Source of the DNA: CAVORB01 sp964395315
Lineage (GTDB): Bacteria > Pseudomonadota > Gammaproteobacteria > Chromatiales > Chromatiaceae
Direction of reading: 5' to 3'
Assembly (NCBI GenBank): GCA_964395315.1
Contig: CAYNBI010000005.1
Location: 1-64,000 of the forward strand
Length of the DNA: 64,000 bases
The notes beneath the pieces were generated by a model, which was not told the origin of the DNA, ran no database searches, and saw only the letters and a program-made list of their open reading frames with translations. The translations under genes and the position numbers were made by a program. Positions 1 to 8,815 of this stretch are shown in pieces. Every line of letters begins with the position of its first letter. The first letter of the stretch is position 1.

Positions 1-1
1 G

Positions 2-754
2 ACCGACCTGGCGCGGGAAACCGCCGACCTGATCCTCACCGACGACAACTTCGCCTCCATCGTGGCGGGCATCGAGGAAGGCCGCGTCGCCTATGCCAAT
101 GTGCGCAAGGTGATCTTCCTGCTGATCTCCACCGGTGCGGCGGAGATCGTGCTGTTCATCCTGTCGGTGATCGCCGGTCTGCCGATTCCGCTGCTCGCGG
201 TGCAGTTGCTCTGGCTTAACCTGGTTACCAATGGAATCCAGGATGTCGCCCTGGCCTTCGAGCCGGCGGAGGGGGATGAACTGGAGCATCCGCCGCGGCC
301 GCCCAAGGAGCCGATCTTCAACCGCGTGATGATCGAGCGTGTCGTGATCTCCGCACTGGTCATCGGCGCGTTCGCCTTCAGCCTGTTCCAATGGCTGCTG
401 GCGCAGGGGTACAGTCTGGATGAGGCGCGCAACGGGACCCTGCTGCTGATGGTTCTGTTCGAGAACGTACAGGTATTCAACAGCCGCTCGGAGGTGCGCT
501 CCGCCTTCCGTCACAACCCGCTGCGCAACCCTCTCCTGCTATTCGGGACGCTGATCGCGCAACTGGTGCATATCGGCGCCATGTACACGCCTTGGATCAA
601 CGAGGTGCTGGGGGTGCGGCCCATCTCACTCGAACACTGGAGCCAGCTGCTCGTCATCGCCTTTTCGGTGCTGGTGGTGATGGAGGCCCACAAGTGGTTG
701 CGGGCGCGCTTCCCTTGCTCCGCTCCCTTGTCCATCAGTTCGCGGGCGCGGTGA
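2..754 (+). CDS. Cation-transporting P-type ATPase, C-terminal part (gene enters from the left)
   Basis: The reading frame is open from base 2, so the N-terminal actuator, phosphorylation and nucleotide-binding regions lie outside the window. What remains starts in the HAD-type P domain (ADLILTDDNFASIV, the usual sequence after the hinge) and continues into five or six hydrophobic helices, including a helix with LLWLNLVTNGIQDVALAFEP that corresponds to M6 of P2-type pumps. These enzymes use ATP to move cations across the inner membrane. The substrate cannot be read from this fragment. The last 20 bases overlap the convergent phosphoribosyltransferase gene. Confidence 0.9.
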   Translation, partial: TDLARETADLILTDDNFASIVAGIEEGRVAYANVRKVIFLLISTGAAEIVLFILSVIAGLPIPLLAVQLLWLNLVTNGIQDVALAFEPAEGDELEHPPRPPKEPIFNRVMIERVVISALVIGAFAFSLFQWLLAQGYSLDEARNGTLLLMVLFENVQVFNSRSEVRSAFRHNPLRNPLLLFGTLIAQLVHIGAMYTPWINEVLGVRPISLEHWSQLLVIAFSVLVVMEAHKWLRARFPCSAPLSISSRAR

Positions 755-1340
755 GCAGGTCGCGGACGACAGCGCTGGGCACACGCAGACCGTGCGCCTG
801 TCTCAGGCGCTCCGCCACCGCCTCGGCACCCACCGGCAGGGGGTCCAAGGCAGCGATCAGCGCGGTGAGATCCTCGGTCACGGCCCAGGGGTAGATGATC
901 CAGCGCCACTTAACGACCTTGTGGCCGTAATAGTCGGGGACGTAGGGCGATACGGTCTTGTGATGAAGCACCAGGGTGCGCACCTCCCGCGGCTCCCCGC
1001 GGGAGCGCAGGTGGGCGAGGGCGACCGCGAAGCTGTCCCCGGTGTCGGTGACGTCGTCCACCACCAGCACCCGCTGACCGGTAACGTCCGCCGCAAGCGG
1101 GTACCGCACCCTGGCCTCGGGCTGCTTGCTGGTTCCTGCGTAATGCTCCACCTTGAACTCGGTGAGGTTCGGGATCGAAAGATAGTCCGACAGCAGCCGG
1201 CCGGGCACCCAGCCGCCGCGTCCGAGGGCAACGATGATGTCGGGCCGGAAGCCTTGCTCGCGAATACGCAGGGCGAGGCACCGCGACAATCGCTGGACCT
1301 CGCGCCAGGTGACCATCTCGCACCGGGTGCCTCGCTGCAT
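735..1340 (-). CDS. Phosphoribosyltransferase-family protein (Gpt/xanthine PRT-like)
   Basis: A type I phosphoribosyltransferase fold. The PRPP-binding loop RVLVVDDVTDTGDS lies in the middle of the protein, preceded by the beta strand DIIVALGRGGWVPGRLL. The ending with KWRWIIYPWAVTED resembles bacterial xanthine/guanine phosphoribosyltransferases, which salvage purines using PRPP. The base specificity is an inference. I chose the ATG at 1340 because AAAGGT lies 8 bases upstream; an ATG at 1370 (ten residues longer) and one at 1316 are alternatives. It is convergent with the P-type ATPase and overlaps its end. Confidence 0.85.
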   Translation of the reverse strand: MQRGTRCEMVTWREVQRLSRCLALRIREQGFRPDIIVALGRGGWVPGRLLSDYLSIPNLTEFKVEHYAGTSKQPEARVRYPLAADVTGQRVLVVDDVTDTGDSFAVALAHLRSRGEPREVRTLVLHHKTVSPYVPDYYGHKVVKWRWIIYPWAVTEDLTALIAALDPLPVGAEAVAERLRQAHGLRVPSAVVRDLLTAPAN

Positions 1341-1410
1341 CGGTGTACCTTTGTGCCGCCCTATAGGCACTATGGCTTGGCCTCCGTGGCCCTCGAAACC
1401 GGCTCCAAGC

Positions 1411-2202
1411 TCAGTCTTTTGTCGGATTCATACTCCCGAGGCGGTAACCGAGCAGATCCATCGCCACGTGCCGGAAACCAAGCTCCTGGAAGGTGGAAGA
1501 CACCTCTTCCGCCTCTTCCAACAGGCGGAGGCGCTGCTCGGGCGCGACCTCGATCCGGGCGAGACGGCCGTGCATGCGCACCCGGACCCAATCGTAGCCC
1601 CGCGCTCTGAGCGCCCGCTCCGCCTCCTCCACCAACTGCAGGTCATCCATCGAGATCTTGGTACCAATCGGCAAGCGCGTGAGCAGACAAGCGTTGGTGG
1701 GTTTGTTCCAAGTGGGAAGCCCCAAGCGCCGGGATATGCGGCGCACATCCCCCTTGGTGAACTTGAGCTCCAATAGCGGGCTCTCGATCTTCAGCTCGCG
1801 AAGGGCGCGCAGACCAGGGCGAAAGTCGCTCAGGTCGTCATGGTTGCTGCCATCGAGCACCCGCGCGAAACCAGCTTGCTCGCCGGCAGCGATCAGGCGC
1901 TCGTAGAGGGCGCGTTTGCAGAGGTAGCAGCGCTCCCGTGGGTTGGTCTCGATACCTTCTGGCATGTCGAGCTGGGCTAGCTCATGGCGCACCCCGAAGC
2001 TCGAGGTCAATGCGAACGCATCGGCGATTTCTTGTCGCCCCATGTAGGGCGTCACCGCGGTCAAGGCGAGCACCCGTTCCCCCAGCGCCTGTCGCGCCGC
2101 CGCCAACAGCAGGGTGCTGTCCGAACCCCCGGAGAACGCGACCGCGACGGCCTTCATTCCCCCCAATCGGTCGAGAAGCCGGTCGTACAATTCTGTTTCC
2201 AT
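1411..2202 (-). CDS. larE: LarE-type ATP-dependent sacrificial sulfur transferase
   Basis: 263 residues with an N-terminal PP-loop ATPase signature SGGSDS (24-29) and the LarE-type segment KPTNACLLTRLPIG. LarE adenylates and thiolates a carboxylated pyridinium precursor of the nickel-pincer cofactor of lactate racemase. C172 aligns with the sulfur-donor cysteine of the known enzyme, and the CYLC pair at 92/95 would give the three-cysteine pattern of LarE proteins that bind a 4Fe-4S cluster (inference). The ATG at 2202 has a strong AGGAGG upstream; the open frame runs on to 3081 but that stretch is antisense to another gene. No larA, larB or larC is in the window. Confidence 0.88.
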   Translation of the reverse strand: METELYDRLLDRLGGMKAVAVAFSGGSDSTLLLAAARQALGERVLALTAVTPYMGRQEIADAFALTSSFGVRHELAQLDMPEGIETNPRERCYLCKRALYERLIAAGEQAGFARVLDGSNHDDLSDFRPGLRALRELKIESPLLELKFTKGDVRRISRRLGLPTWNKPTNACLLTRLPIGTKISMDDLQLVEEAERALRARGYDWVRVRMHGRLARIEVAPEQRLRLLEEAEEVSSTFQELGFRHVAMDLLGYRLGSMNPTKD

Positions 2203-2496
2203 CCGAAACCTCCTCGCTGCACGCTGTCTGGCGGCGATGGGCATTATAGCCGCCCTCGCCCCTTCGTCCGCGGAACGGCCGGAAATCAGGTCTCGTTGGG
2301 ATCGTCTCAACGCAGATTTCGGGTAGACGGTTCCGGCGACCAGGCCCCGCGAGAGAGGTCCGGCCTCGGGGAAAACACCAGTATCCGACCTGGGGACTGC
2401 CAATTGGCTTTGTCCGGGGATGCGGTCAGAATGTCGGCCTTGGGCACGCAACCTACTACCGATCCAGTCCGATACCAGATGAGGAGAACCACAACG

Positions 2497-2991
2497 ATGC
2501 CGACACTCAAATCCCTCGCCGCGCTGGTCTTGATCCCCTGGCTGTTCCTGCCTGCCGTGAGCGCGGCGCAGGAGATGAACATCGCCGACACGGTCCTCAA
2601 GATGCCACTGGCGGAGGACGTATCGATGGACGACGCGGTGGATTCGATGAAGCTCCGCGCCAACGGGCTCAACTTCAAGCTCGTCGCGCACCTGCCCCTC
2701 TACAAGGAGCTGCAGGCCATGGGCGTCGACAGCAAACGCGTGGAGATCTTCCAGTTCTGCGACGCCCGCATCGCCCACGAGATGATCAGCCACAACATCG
2801 ACTTCTCCGCCTATCTCCCCTGCCGCATTACCCTGATCGAGGATCAGGAAGGCAAGGCCTGGCTGGTTACCCTCGACCTCGACAAGGTCATGCACACCGC
2901 GAAGCTGCCTCCGGACCTGCTGGAGAAGGCGATTCTGGTGCGCGACAACATCCAGTCGATCATGGAGGCGGGCGCCAACGGCGAGCTCTAG
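2497..2991 (+). CDS. Secreted DUF302-domain protein
   Basis: 164 residues. Residues 1-23 form a signal peptide (MPTLKS, hydrophobic core, cleavage near VSAAQ), so it is probably periplasmic. The mature part matches the DUF302 pattern: an amphipathic start, VEIFQFCDARIAHEM, then LPCRITLIEDQEGKAWLVTLD. DUF302 proteins are small, soluble and of unknown biochemical role, and are frequent in sulfur oxidisers. The start is fixed by GAGGAGA at 2481 with a 9-base spacer. It is divergent from larE, so the roughly 290 bases between them should hold both promoters. Confidence 0.82.
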   Translation: MPTLKSLAALVLIPWLFLPAVSAAQEMNIADTVLKMPLAEDVSMDDAVDSMKLRANGLNFKLVAHLPLYKELQAMGVDSKRVEIFQFCDARIAHEMISHNIDFSAYLPCRITLIEDQEGKAWLVTLDLDKVMHTAKLPPDLLEKAILVRDNIQSIMEAGANGEL

Positions 2992-3079
2992 CATCGCGAC
3001 CGCGGGGCGTCGCTCGCCGGGGCACGATCCGGCGGTGAGTGATCGCTGCGCGCATCTTCTAGCCATCAAGACCGTCGCC

Positions 3080-3679
3080 ATGGACGAGATCGAGATCGCC
3101 TTTACCCTGAGGCCGGACCCGGACGAAACCCTCGGCCGCTACGTCCTCGCCTTCGAGGGCCAGGCGACGGTCTGGGACGAGGACGCGTCCGAGGAACGGC
3201 CCGCGGGCATCATCCGCGGACACCGGATCGATCTGGTCGCGGCGCTATGCGACGGGATCGGGCAGGAGGAGCTGCTCGACTCCTTGACCCCCGAGGTGTC
3301 CGAGTTTGCCCATGCGGTGCTGGCGGACAGCCGCTGCCTGTTGCCGGCGGGAGAGGATCTCGAGGCCACGGCATGCGACTGCCTCATCTATATCGCCGAG
3401 CTCTGGGTGGAATCCGCATTCCGTGGCCAGGGTCTCGGCACAATGCTCTTGCGGCGGCTGGGGGCGACCATCGACCTGGAACGGTGTCTGCTTGCCCTCA
3501 AGGCGAGACCGATCCGCGAGGATCCCGCACGCATCGCCTCCCCCGACGAGATCGCCCGCGTCAAGCGCTTCTACGAGCGCAACGGATTCGATCACGCCGG
3601 CGGCGACTTCATGTTCAAAGACGCCCGCCGCTGCGAGGCGATGAAGAAGCGACTGGCGGGCCGCAGGATCGCGGGTTGA
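3080..3679 (+). CDS. GNAT-fold acetyltransferase-like protein
   Basis: About 199 residues from the ATG; a GTG at 3035 would add 15. The acetyl-CoA-binding motif A of GNAT proteins is visible as ELWVESAFRGQGLGTMLLRRL, with the R/Q-x-x-G-x-G loop intact, followed near the end by RVKRFYERNGFDHAGGDFMFKD, which is motif B with its usual tyrosine. The N-terminal half is acidic and not recognisable. The substrate is unknown. It follows the DUF302 gene by about 90 bases on the same strand and may be co-transcribed with it. Neither start has a clear ribosome-binding site. Confidence 0.75.
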   Translation: MDEIEIAFTLRPDPDETLGRYVLAFEGQATVWDEDASEERPAGIIRGHRIDLVAALCDGIGQEELLDSLTPEVSEFAHAVLADSRCLLPAGEDLEATACDCLIYIAELWVESAFRGQGLGTMLLRRLGATIDLERCLLALKARPIREDPARIASPDEIARVKRFYERNGFDHAGGDFMFKDARRCEAMKKRLAGRRIAG

Positions 3680-3730
3680 TCCGGTCCCGATCATGGGGCA
3701 TCTGCAGTCACGAACCTCAGTGCACCGCCT

Positions 3731-4054
3731 TCAGCCCTTGTGATGGCCGCTCACGAAGGCATGCAGGGGTTTGGTTGCCTCGAAGCGCTGCTGTTGCTCC
3801 GGCGTCGCCTCGTGCTGGTGCTTGCGCTTCCACTCCTCGTAAGGCATGCCGTAGACCGCCTCCCGCGCCTGGTCGTAGGACATGTCAAGGCCGCGCTCCT
3901 TTGCCGCCCCCATGTACCACTTCGACAGGCAATTGCGGCAAAAGCCAGCCAGGTTCATGAGATCGATGTTCTGCACGTCGGTGCGCCGTTGCAGGTGCTC
4001 GACCAGACCGCGGAAGGCGGCGGCCTCGATCTCGGTTCGTGTTTTCTCATCCAT
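3731..4054 (-). CDS. DUF1244 family protein
   Basis: 107 residues, all alpha by appearance, with the family signature NIDLMNLAGFCRNCLSKWY and a second conserved block MSYDQAREAVYGMPYEEWK. The paired cysteines in FCRNC are conserved in the family and may bind a metal or form a disulfide (inference). DUF1244 proteins are widespread in proteobacteria and have no assigned reaction. The length matches the family. The gene is convergent with the GNAT-like gene. Confidence 0.88.
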   Translation of the reverse strand: MDEKTRTEIEAAAFRGLVEHLQRRTDVQNIDLMNLAGFCRNCLSKWYMGAAKERGLDMSYDQAREAVYGMPYEEWKRKHQHEATPEQQQRFEATKPLHAFVSGHHKG

Positions 4055-4358
4055 TGTCTTCGCCCTCTGTTTGCTATCGATCGCTGAGCCAGCCTCAGCC
4101 CGGCGATGGGCCCAATCGGAGACCTCCTATTTCCCGTAAACACAAAATGGGGGTCACGGTTTGTCTCCCCGCCACGACATTTTCCCGGGCGGCACGGGTG
4201 AGGCACGGCACGGGTAAGCCCAGAAAAGGGTAACAGCTACCATGGCACCAGAATTGCAAAAGCTTCTATCAAGGCAACGACTCGACCCCAGATACGCGGC
4301 GCCAGGCAGATAAACGGCAACGAATCCCAAAGCTCCAGACCCCAAGGACTTCACAACC
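4055..4358. other. Intergenic stretch, no supported gene
   Basis: About 300 bases between the DUF1244 gene and the next possible small gene. It is locally less GC-rich than its surroundings. It has short repeated GGCACGGGT/GGCACGGCACGGGT words near 4190-4220. I see no convincing RNA or coding signal. Confidence 0.5.
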
Positions 4359-4595
4359 ATGCATATCTACACGGAAAGCACAGATTCATCGGTCGAATCC
4401 GACAACGATGTGGAACTGGTTCTCTCCATCTATCGCGGATTCGTATCCGAAGTGGACGCGGACGGGATCTGGCGCACGACCAGGGAGACGATCGACTCGG
4501 TTTCGAGCGACATGAACGACGAACTCTCGGATGAGACCCCGCCACCCATCACGAGTTGCCGCAAGCGACAGGCGGCCGCCCACACGCTGATCTAA
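4359..4595 (+). CDS. Possible small acidic hypothetical protein
   Basis: A 78-residue frame rich in Asp, Glu and Ser in its first two thirds, ending in a short basic tail. An AAGGA lies about 10 bases before the ATG. I recognise no family, and it has no neighbour on the same strand. Base composition is lower in GC than nearby genes, and the codon third positions are less skewed. It could be a real orphan gene or a chance frame. Confidence 0.35.
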   Translation: MHIYTESTDSSVESDNDVELVLSIYRGFVSEVDADGIWRTTRETIDSVSSDMNDELSDETPPPITSCRKRQAAAHTLI

Positions 4596-4687
4596 CCTGC
4601 CAACGCCGGCCGCCAGCGCCCGAGCCCCCGCGCTCGCATGCCCCGAGCACCCCGAGCGATGCGCCGACTGGGGATGCATTTCCCTCA

Positions 4688-6016
4688 TCAATCCAACCAC
4701 GGCGCGACCAAGGCCCTGAGGTCAATGCTCGCCCGCAGCCGCGTGCAGAGCAGGAAGGTGCCGACGAACTTACGGTGCAGGAACATCGTCTCGGGTGGCG
4801 GCGTACGCTTGAAACCGCGGCGGAAAACCAGGTCTTGACCGAGTGCGTGGGCGCGCCCGAACAGATCCGACATGGCAAAGTCGTAGGGCCCACGGTGCCG
4901 CAGCGGCTCGGTCGCCATCAAGATGAGATCCACCAGCCCCTCCACGTGTCCGGCAGTATCGTCCGCCGCGACATAACCCATCGCCAACGCCGCTTCGCGC
5001 ACCCCGTCTCGGCTCTCGGCCATGGCGGCCCGCGCCAGCGATCGGTAGGAATCGGACAGCGAAGGAGCGACGCGCCGCGCGGCGCCGAAATCGAGCAGCG
5101 AGATGCGCCCCCGCGCGGCGTCGTAGAGGTAATTGGAGAAATTCGGGTCGGTCTGCACGAGCCGTAGCTCGAACAGCTCACGCAACGCCAGTCGGCTGAG
5201 GATCTCGGCCACCCTGTCTCGCACCGACCGGGTCTCGGCCCGCGACACCAGCACATCGACCGGCACCCCCTCCGCGAAATCCATGGCGAGGAGCCTCGAT
5301 CCTGAGAGGTCGCCATGCACTGCCGGCACGGTCAGGTCCGGGTCATCCGCGAGCAGTTCCCGGTACTCGCTCAGGGACCGGGCCTCGGCGTGATAATCCG
5401 CCTCCCGGTGGAGCTGAAGCCGCGCTTCCTCCAAGGTCGGTGCCAAGTCCGCGCCATCGGCCAGGGGCCCGAGGAGTCTGAACAACAGGGCCAGGTTGGC
5501 AATGTCGCTGTCGATGCTCTCGCGGACGCCCGGATATTGAACCTTGATCGCGACCACGCGGCCATCGCGGGTCTCCGCGCGATGGACCTGCCCGATGGAG
5601 GCGGCAGCAACCGGGTTGAAGCCGAATCGCCGAAATCGCCTCTCCCACCCGACGCCGTACTCCGCCTCGAGCACGCCGACGAGCTGACTGAGCGGCATGA
5701 CGTGGGCGCTGTCGCGTAAGGGAGCGAGCAGCTCGACCAGCTCCGGGGGCAGGACGTCCTTGCCGTCCATCGACATCAGCTGCCCCAGCTTCATCACCGC
5801 TCCGCGCATACGCGACAAGCGATCGGCAAGCTGCCGCGCGTCCAACCCTGTCAGCATCCATGTGCCAAGATCGAACGGTTCCCCGCGCGCCAGCCCCAAC
5901 AATCCTCGCACCGCGGCCGCGGTGACGACGCCACCGGCCGCGCGACCCAGCTGCCACAATCGCGATGCGCGTCCGCTCGGGACCGGGGCTGTCTTCACGC
6001 CATCAATGCGCCGCAT
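4688..6016 (-). CDS. UbiB/ABC1-family atypical kinase-like protein
   Basis: About 442 residues. It carries the ABC1/ADCK hallmarks: the KxGQ motif (VMKLGQLMSMDG), the alanine-rich loop (AAASIGQVHRA), a nucleotide-coordinating QTDPNFSNYLY segment and LLDFGAAR in place of the kinase DFG. Members such as UbiB support ubiquinone biosynthesis through an ATPase activity. It lacks the C-terminal transmembrane pair typical of UbiB proper, so I call it a family member and not ubiB. The start is uncertain: an ATG at 6016, or a GTG at 6055. It is divergent from the ferredoxin-reductase gene. Confidence 0.87.
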   Translation of the reverse strand: MRRIDGVKTAPVPSGRASRLWQLGRAAGGVVTAAAVRGLLGLARGEPFDLGTWMLTGLDARQLADRLSRMRGAVMKLGQLMSMDGKDVLPPELVELLAPLRDSAHVMPLSQLVGVLEAEYGVGWERRFRRFGFNPVAAASIGQVHRAETRDGRVVAIKVQYPGVRESIDSDIANLALLFRLLGPLADGADLAPTLEEARLQLHREADYHAEARSLSEYRELLADDPDLTVPAVHGDLSGSRLLAMDFAEGVPVDVLVSRAETRSVRDRVAEILSRLALRELFELRLVQTDPNFSNYLYDAARGRISLLDFGAARRVAPSLSDSYRSLARAAMAESRDGVREAALAMGYVAADDTAGHVEGLVDLILMATEPLRHRGPYDFAMSDLFGRAHALGQDLVFRRGFKRTPPPETMFLHRKFVGTFLLCTRLRASIDLRALVAPWLD

Positions 6017-6240
6017 GTCAAGTAGCCGCAGCCTCGCGGTGGAAGGGGAGGTCACAGGTGCCGCGGCGGCGAGCGCATTTTCGAGCCCCTCAGCGCCTGT
6101 GCAAGATTACGCCGCAATCCGCGGTTCCGGTCGACCGTACGATCGAAACCTTGCCGACAAGATGGCCGCCGCGTAGGCTTTTGCAACCCCGCTTGAAAAC
6201 GGGGCCATCGCATCCCGCCGCCGATTTGGAGCAACGTTCG

Positions 6241-7716
6241 ATGCCACAACTCCTGAGCCTGTCTCGCGCCGCTCGTCTTGCCGAGGTCTCACGCGCCGAG
6301 CTGCAGCGGCGGATCCGGGATGGGGAGCTCACCACCTTCGAAGGCCAGATCGCGGTCAGCGACCTGTTGCGGGTCTACCCGAAGGTGAGCCTCGAAGACA
6401 ATGACGCCTTCGAGCGCGTCGAGCGCATCAAGGCCACCGCGCTGCCGAAAACCCGCCAGGGAGACACCGCCCTGCCGAGCGCGCAGGTGCTGGTATCGCG
6501 CCTGCGGTCGCTGAGTGAGGTCCTGGTGGACAAGGTATCCGCCCTCGATGCGGCCGAGAGCCTGCTCGATACGGCCGTTGAACGCCTGGCGCCCGTTGCC
6601 GAAACCACGGACCCATCCACTGCCGCGCGCCTGCACGACATCCTCGACTGGCTCGCCACCGAGCGCCGCGCCATTGCCGAGCGCCCGCAACCCGACAGTC
6701 GAGCCCAATTATTCGCCAAGGACACCTTCCTGCGCATCATGGCAGCCAACGTCAAAATCATCCCCAGCGGCCACGACTTCTTCGTCGAGGGCACGGAGAC
6801 CATTCTCGACGCCTCGGTGCGCGCCGGACTCAACCTCGCCTACGGGTGCTCCAGCGGCAACTGCGGCACCTGCAAGGCACGCGTCGTCAGCGGCGAGGTG
6901 TGGAAGACCCAGGAGCACGACTACGTGCTGAGCGAGCGGGAGAACCAGATGGGCTATATCCTCACCTGCTCGAACACGGCCGTTACGGACGTGGTGTTGG
7001 AGGCGGCGGAGGCGTTGTCCGTCGACGATCTCCCCGAGCAGGAGATCCGGGCCGCGGTGCGAAAGCACGAGAGGCTGACGGAACACATGGTGCAGCTCCA
7101 GATCCAGACGCCGCGCACCCAGACGCTGCGCTTCATGGCGGGCCAACGTGCTTTGCTCACGCTGGAGGACGGTGCCCAGGCCGAGCTTCCGATTGCGAGC
7201 TGCCCATGCAACGCGCGTTATCTGCATTTTTTCGTGCGCCGCCAGCCAGGAGACCCCTTCTCCGACCGAATCTTCGGCGGGGATATGCACCACGGTCACA
7301 TGGTCACGGTGAGGGGCCCCACGGGGCGTTTCGTGCTGGACGAGGAGTCGTCCGAACCCGCCGTGTTCATCGCCTTCGGCGATGGCATCGCGCCGATCAA
7401 GAGCCTGATCGAGCATGCCGTCTCGATCGACGTCATCGAGTCCTTTCACTTGTACTGGGCGGTTCCGGAGCCCGAGGGGCAGTATCAGGCGCGCTGGTGC
7501 CGGGCGATGAAGGAGTCCCTCGACAACTTCGCCTACACCCCAATCACGCGCGCGCAAGCCGATGACGTGCTCGCGGTCGTGGCCTCCGATCACCATCAGT
7601 GGGAAAGCCTGCGTGTCTATGTCGCGGGTCCGCTCGCGGAGGTGGAAGCAGTGGCGCGGGGCCTGGAAAAGCTCGGCGTCCCATCGGGACGCACGGCTAC
7701 CGAGGCCATCGACTAG
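6241..7716 (+). CDS. 2Fe-2S ferredoxin / NAD(P)H-flavin reductase-like fusion with an HTH-like N-terminus
   Basis: 491 residues in three parts. Residues 1-50 look like a MerR/excisionase-type winged-helix (LSRAARLAEVSRAELQRRIRDGEL, then VSDLLRVYP). A helical linker runs to about 160. From about 167 there is a plant-type ferredoxin with C203, C208, C211 and C243 (C-x4-C-x2-C-x31-C), followed from about 265 by a ferredoxin-reductase-like FAD/NAD region with FIAFGDGIAPIKSLIEHA as the pyridine-nucleotide loop. It probably passes electrons from NAD(P)H to an unknown acceptor. GGAGC precedes the ATG. The order ferredoxin then reductase is that of CDP-glucoseen-reductase/Nqr-like proteins. Confidence 0.85.
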   Translation: MPQLLSLSRAARLAEVSRAELQRRIRDGELTTFEGQIAVSDLLRVYPKVSLEDNDAFERVERIKATALPKTRQGDTALPSAQVLVSRLRSLSEVLVDKVSALDAAESLLDTAVERLAPVAETTDPSTAARLHDILDWLATERRAIAERPQPDSRAQLFAKDTFLRIMAANVKIIPSGHDFFVEGTETILDASVRAGLNLAYGCSSGNCGTCKARVVSGEVWKTQEHDYVLSERENQMGYILTCSNTAVTDVVLEAAEALSVDDLPEQEIRAAVRKHERLTEHMVQLQIQTPRTQTLRFMAGQRALLTLEDGAQAELPIASCPCNARYLHFFVRRQPGDPFSDRIFGGDMHHGHMVTVRGPTGRFVLDEESSEPAVFIAFGDGIAPIKSLIEHAVSIDVIESFHLYWAVPEPEGQYQARWCRAMKESLDNFAYTPITRAQADDVLAVVASDHHQWESLRVYVAGPLAEVEAVARGLEKLGVPSGRTATEAID

Positions 7717-7731
7717 GAAACGGCGCAGGAT

Positions 7732-8727
7732 ATGCGACGAGCTGGCGTTGTGCAGCGGGATCGCCGGGCTTCGGAGGACGGCAAGACGCTTGGTCCCGCG
7801 GCGCGCAAGAGTTCCCGCGCGACCGCCTTGCTGTGCCTGTTGTTTTGGGTCCTGGTTGTCCGCGGGGAGATCTACCGTTGGACCGACGCCGAGGGTCGCA
7901 CCCACTTCGGCGACCGCCCCCCTGCGGAACTGCGCGAGCAGGCGCAGGATCTGTCCGCTTCGCTCGAGGGGCACGTCCCCTTCCGCTTCGAAATCATCCC
8001 GGTGGAGTATGCCATGCCGGCGGAGACCCACGCCAAGGTCGAGGTCGCCGTGGCCAAGATCCACGACATCTACAGGTCCCGCCTGGGGTTGCGCTTTCGC
8101 GCCGATCCCAGCTTCGGCATTCGTGTCTTCGCCGACCAGGACGCCTTCTCCCGGTACGGCGACGGCCCCGCGCTCAAGGGACTGGCCTCGGGTTACTTTT
8201 CTCCCGCGCGCAACGAGGCGGTGACCTGGCGCCAGCGCAGCTTCGCGCAGATGCTGGAGGTGATCACCCATGAGGCCAATCACGCCCTGCTCCACCATGC
8301 GTTTGGGCCGGTGCCCCCGTGGCTCAACGAGGGACTGTCCGAGTACTTCGAGCGCATGGAGGTATTCGGACAGGCAGTGGTGATCCACCCGAACCCGCGC
8401 TGGGAGGCGCTGATCAAGGCCAAGCTGCGTGACGGCAGCATCACCCCGCTGGCCGACTACCTCGGTTTGGGACAGCGCGACTGGCAGCTACACGACCTGT
8501 CCGGGAACCGCGCCTACGCACAGGCCTGGTCGGTCGTGTACTTCCTGATGTCCAGTCCGAAAGGGACCAGGCTGCTGGCGCGCATCCTGGACGAGCTGGG
8601 CGCGCGTGGCGCGAGTGATTTCGCTCCCGCGGAGGTGATCCAGAGCGGCTACGACGGCGGCCTCCCGGCATTGGAGACCGCCTGGCGGGCATGGGCGATG
8701 GGGCCCAAGCAAGCCCACTACTACTGA
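7732..8727 (+). CDS. Secreted DUF4124 domain plus gluzincin-type metallopeptidase
   Basis: 331 residues. A long basic N-region and a hydrophobic stretch (about 31-43) act as signal peptide or anchor. This is followed at once by a DUF4124 motif (IYRWTDAEGRTHFGDRPP), a small extracytoplasmic module. The C-terminal two thirds is a peptidase-like domain with HEANH at 180-184 and a downstream NEGLSEYFE (Glu200 or Glu204), the zinc-ligand layout of gluzincins. The substrate is unknown. It begins 15 bases after the ferredoxin-reductase gene and is probably in the same operon. Confidence 0.82.
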   Translation: MRRAGVVQRDRRASEDGKTLGPAARKSSRATALLCLLFWVLVVRGEIYRWTDAEGRTHFGDRPPAELREQAQDLSASLEGHVPFRFEIIPVEYAMPAETHAKVEVAVAKIHDIYRSRLGLRFRADPSFGIRVFADQDAFSRYGDGPALKGLASGYFSPARNEAVTWRQRSFAQMLEVITHEANHALLHHAFGPVPPWLNEGLSEYFERMEVFGQAVVIHPNPRWEALIKAKLRDGSITPLADYLGLGQRDWQLHDLSGNRAYAQAWSVVYFLMSSPKGTRLLARILDELGARGASDFAPAEVIQSGYDGGLPALETAWRAWAMGPKQAHYY

Positions 8728-8815
8728 GCCCGAGGTGCCCATTCCCATCGCGTTCACGCTTGAAGGGGGCGTCAGATCGGTGTGCCGCGGCAAGCGCTGA
8801 ACTGGTCCGGGCTCC

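Noticed and set aside
1411..3081. Long minus-strand frame reaching far beyond larE
   Set aside because: The part above 2202 is antisense to the DUF302 gene, and the good ribosome-binding site is at 2202.
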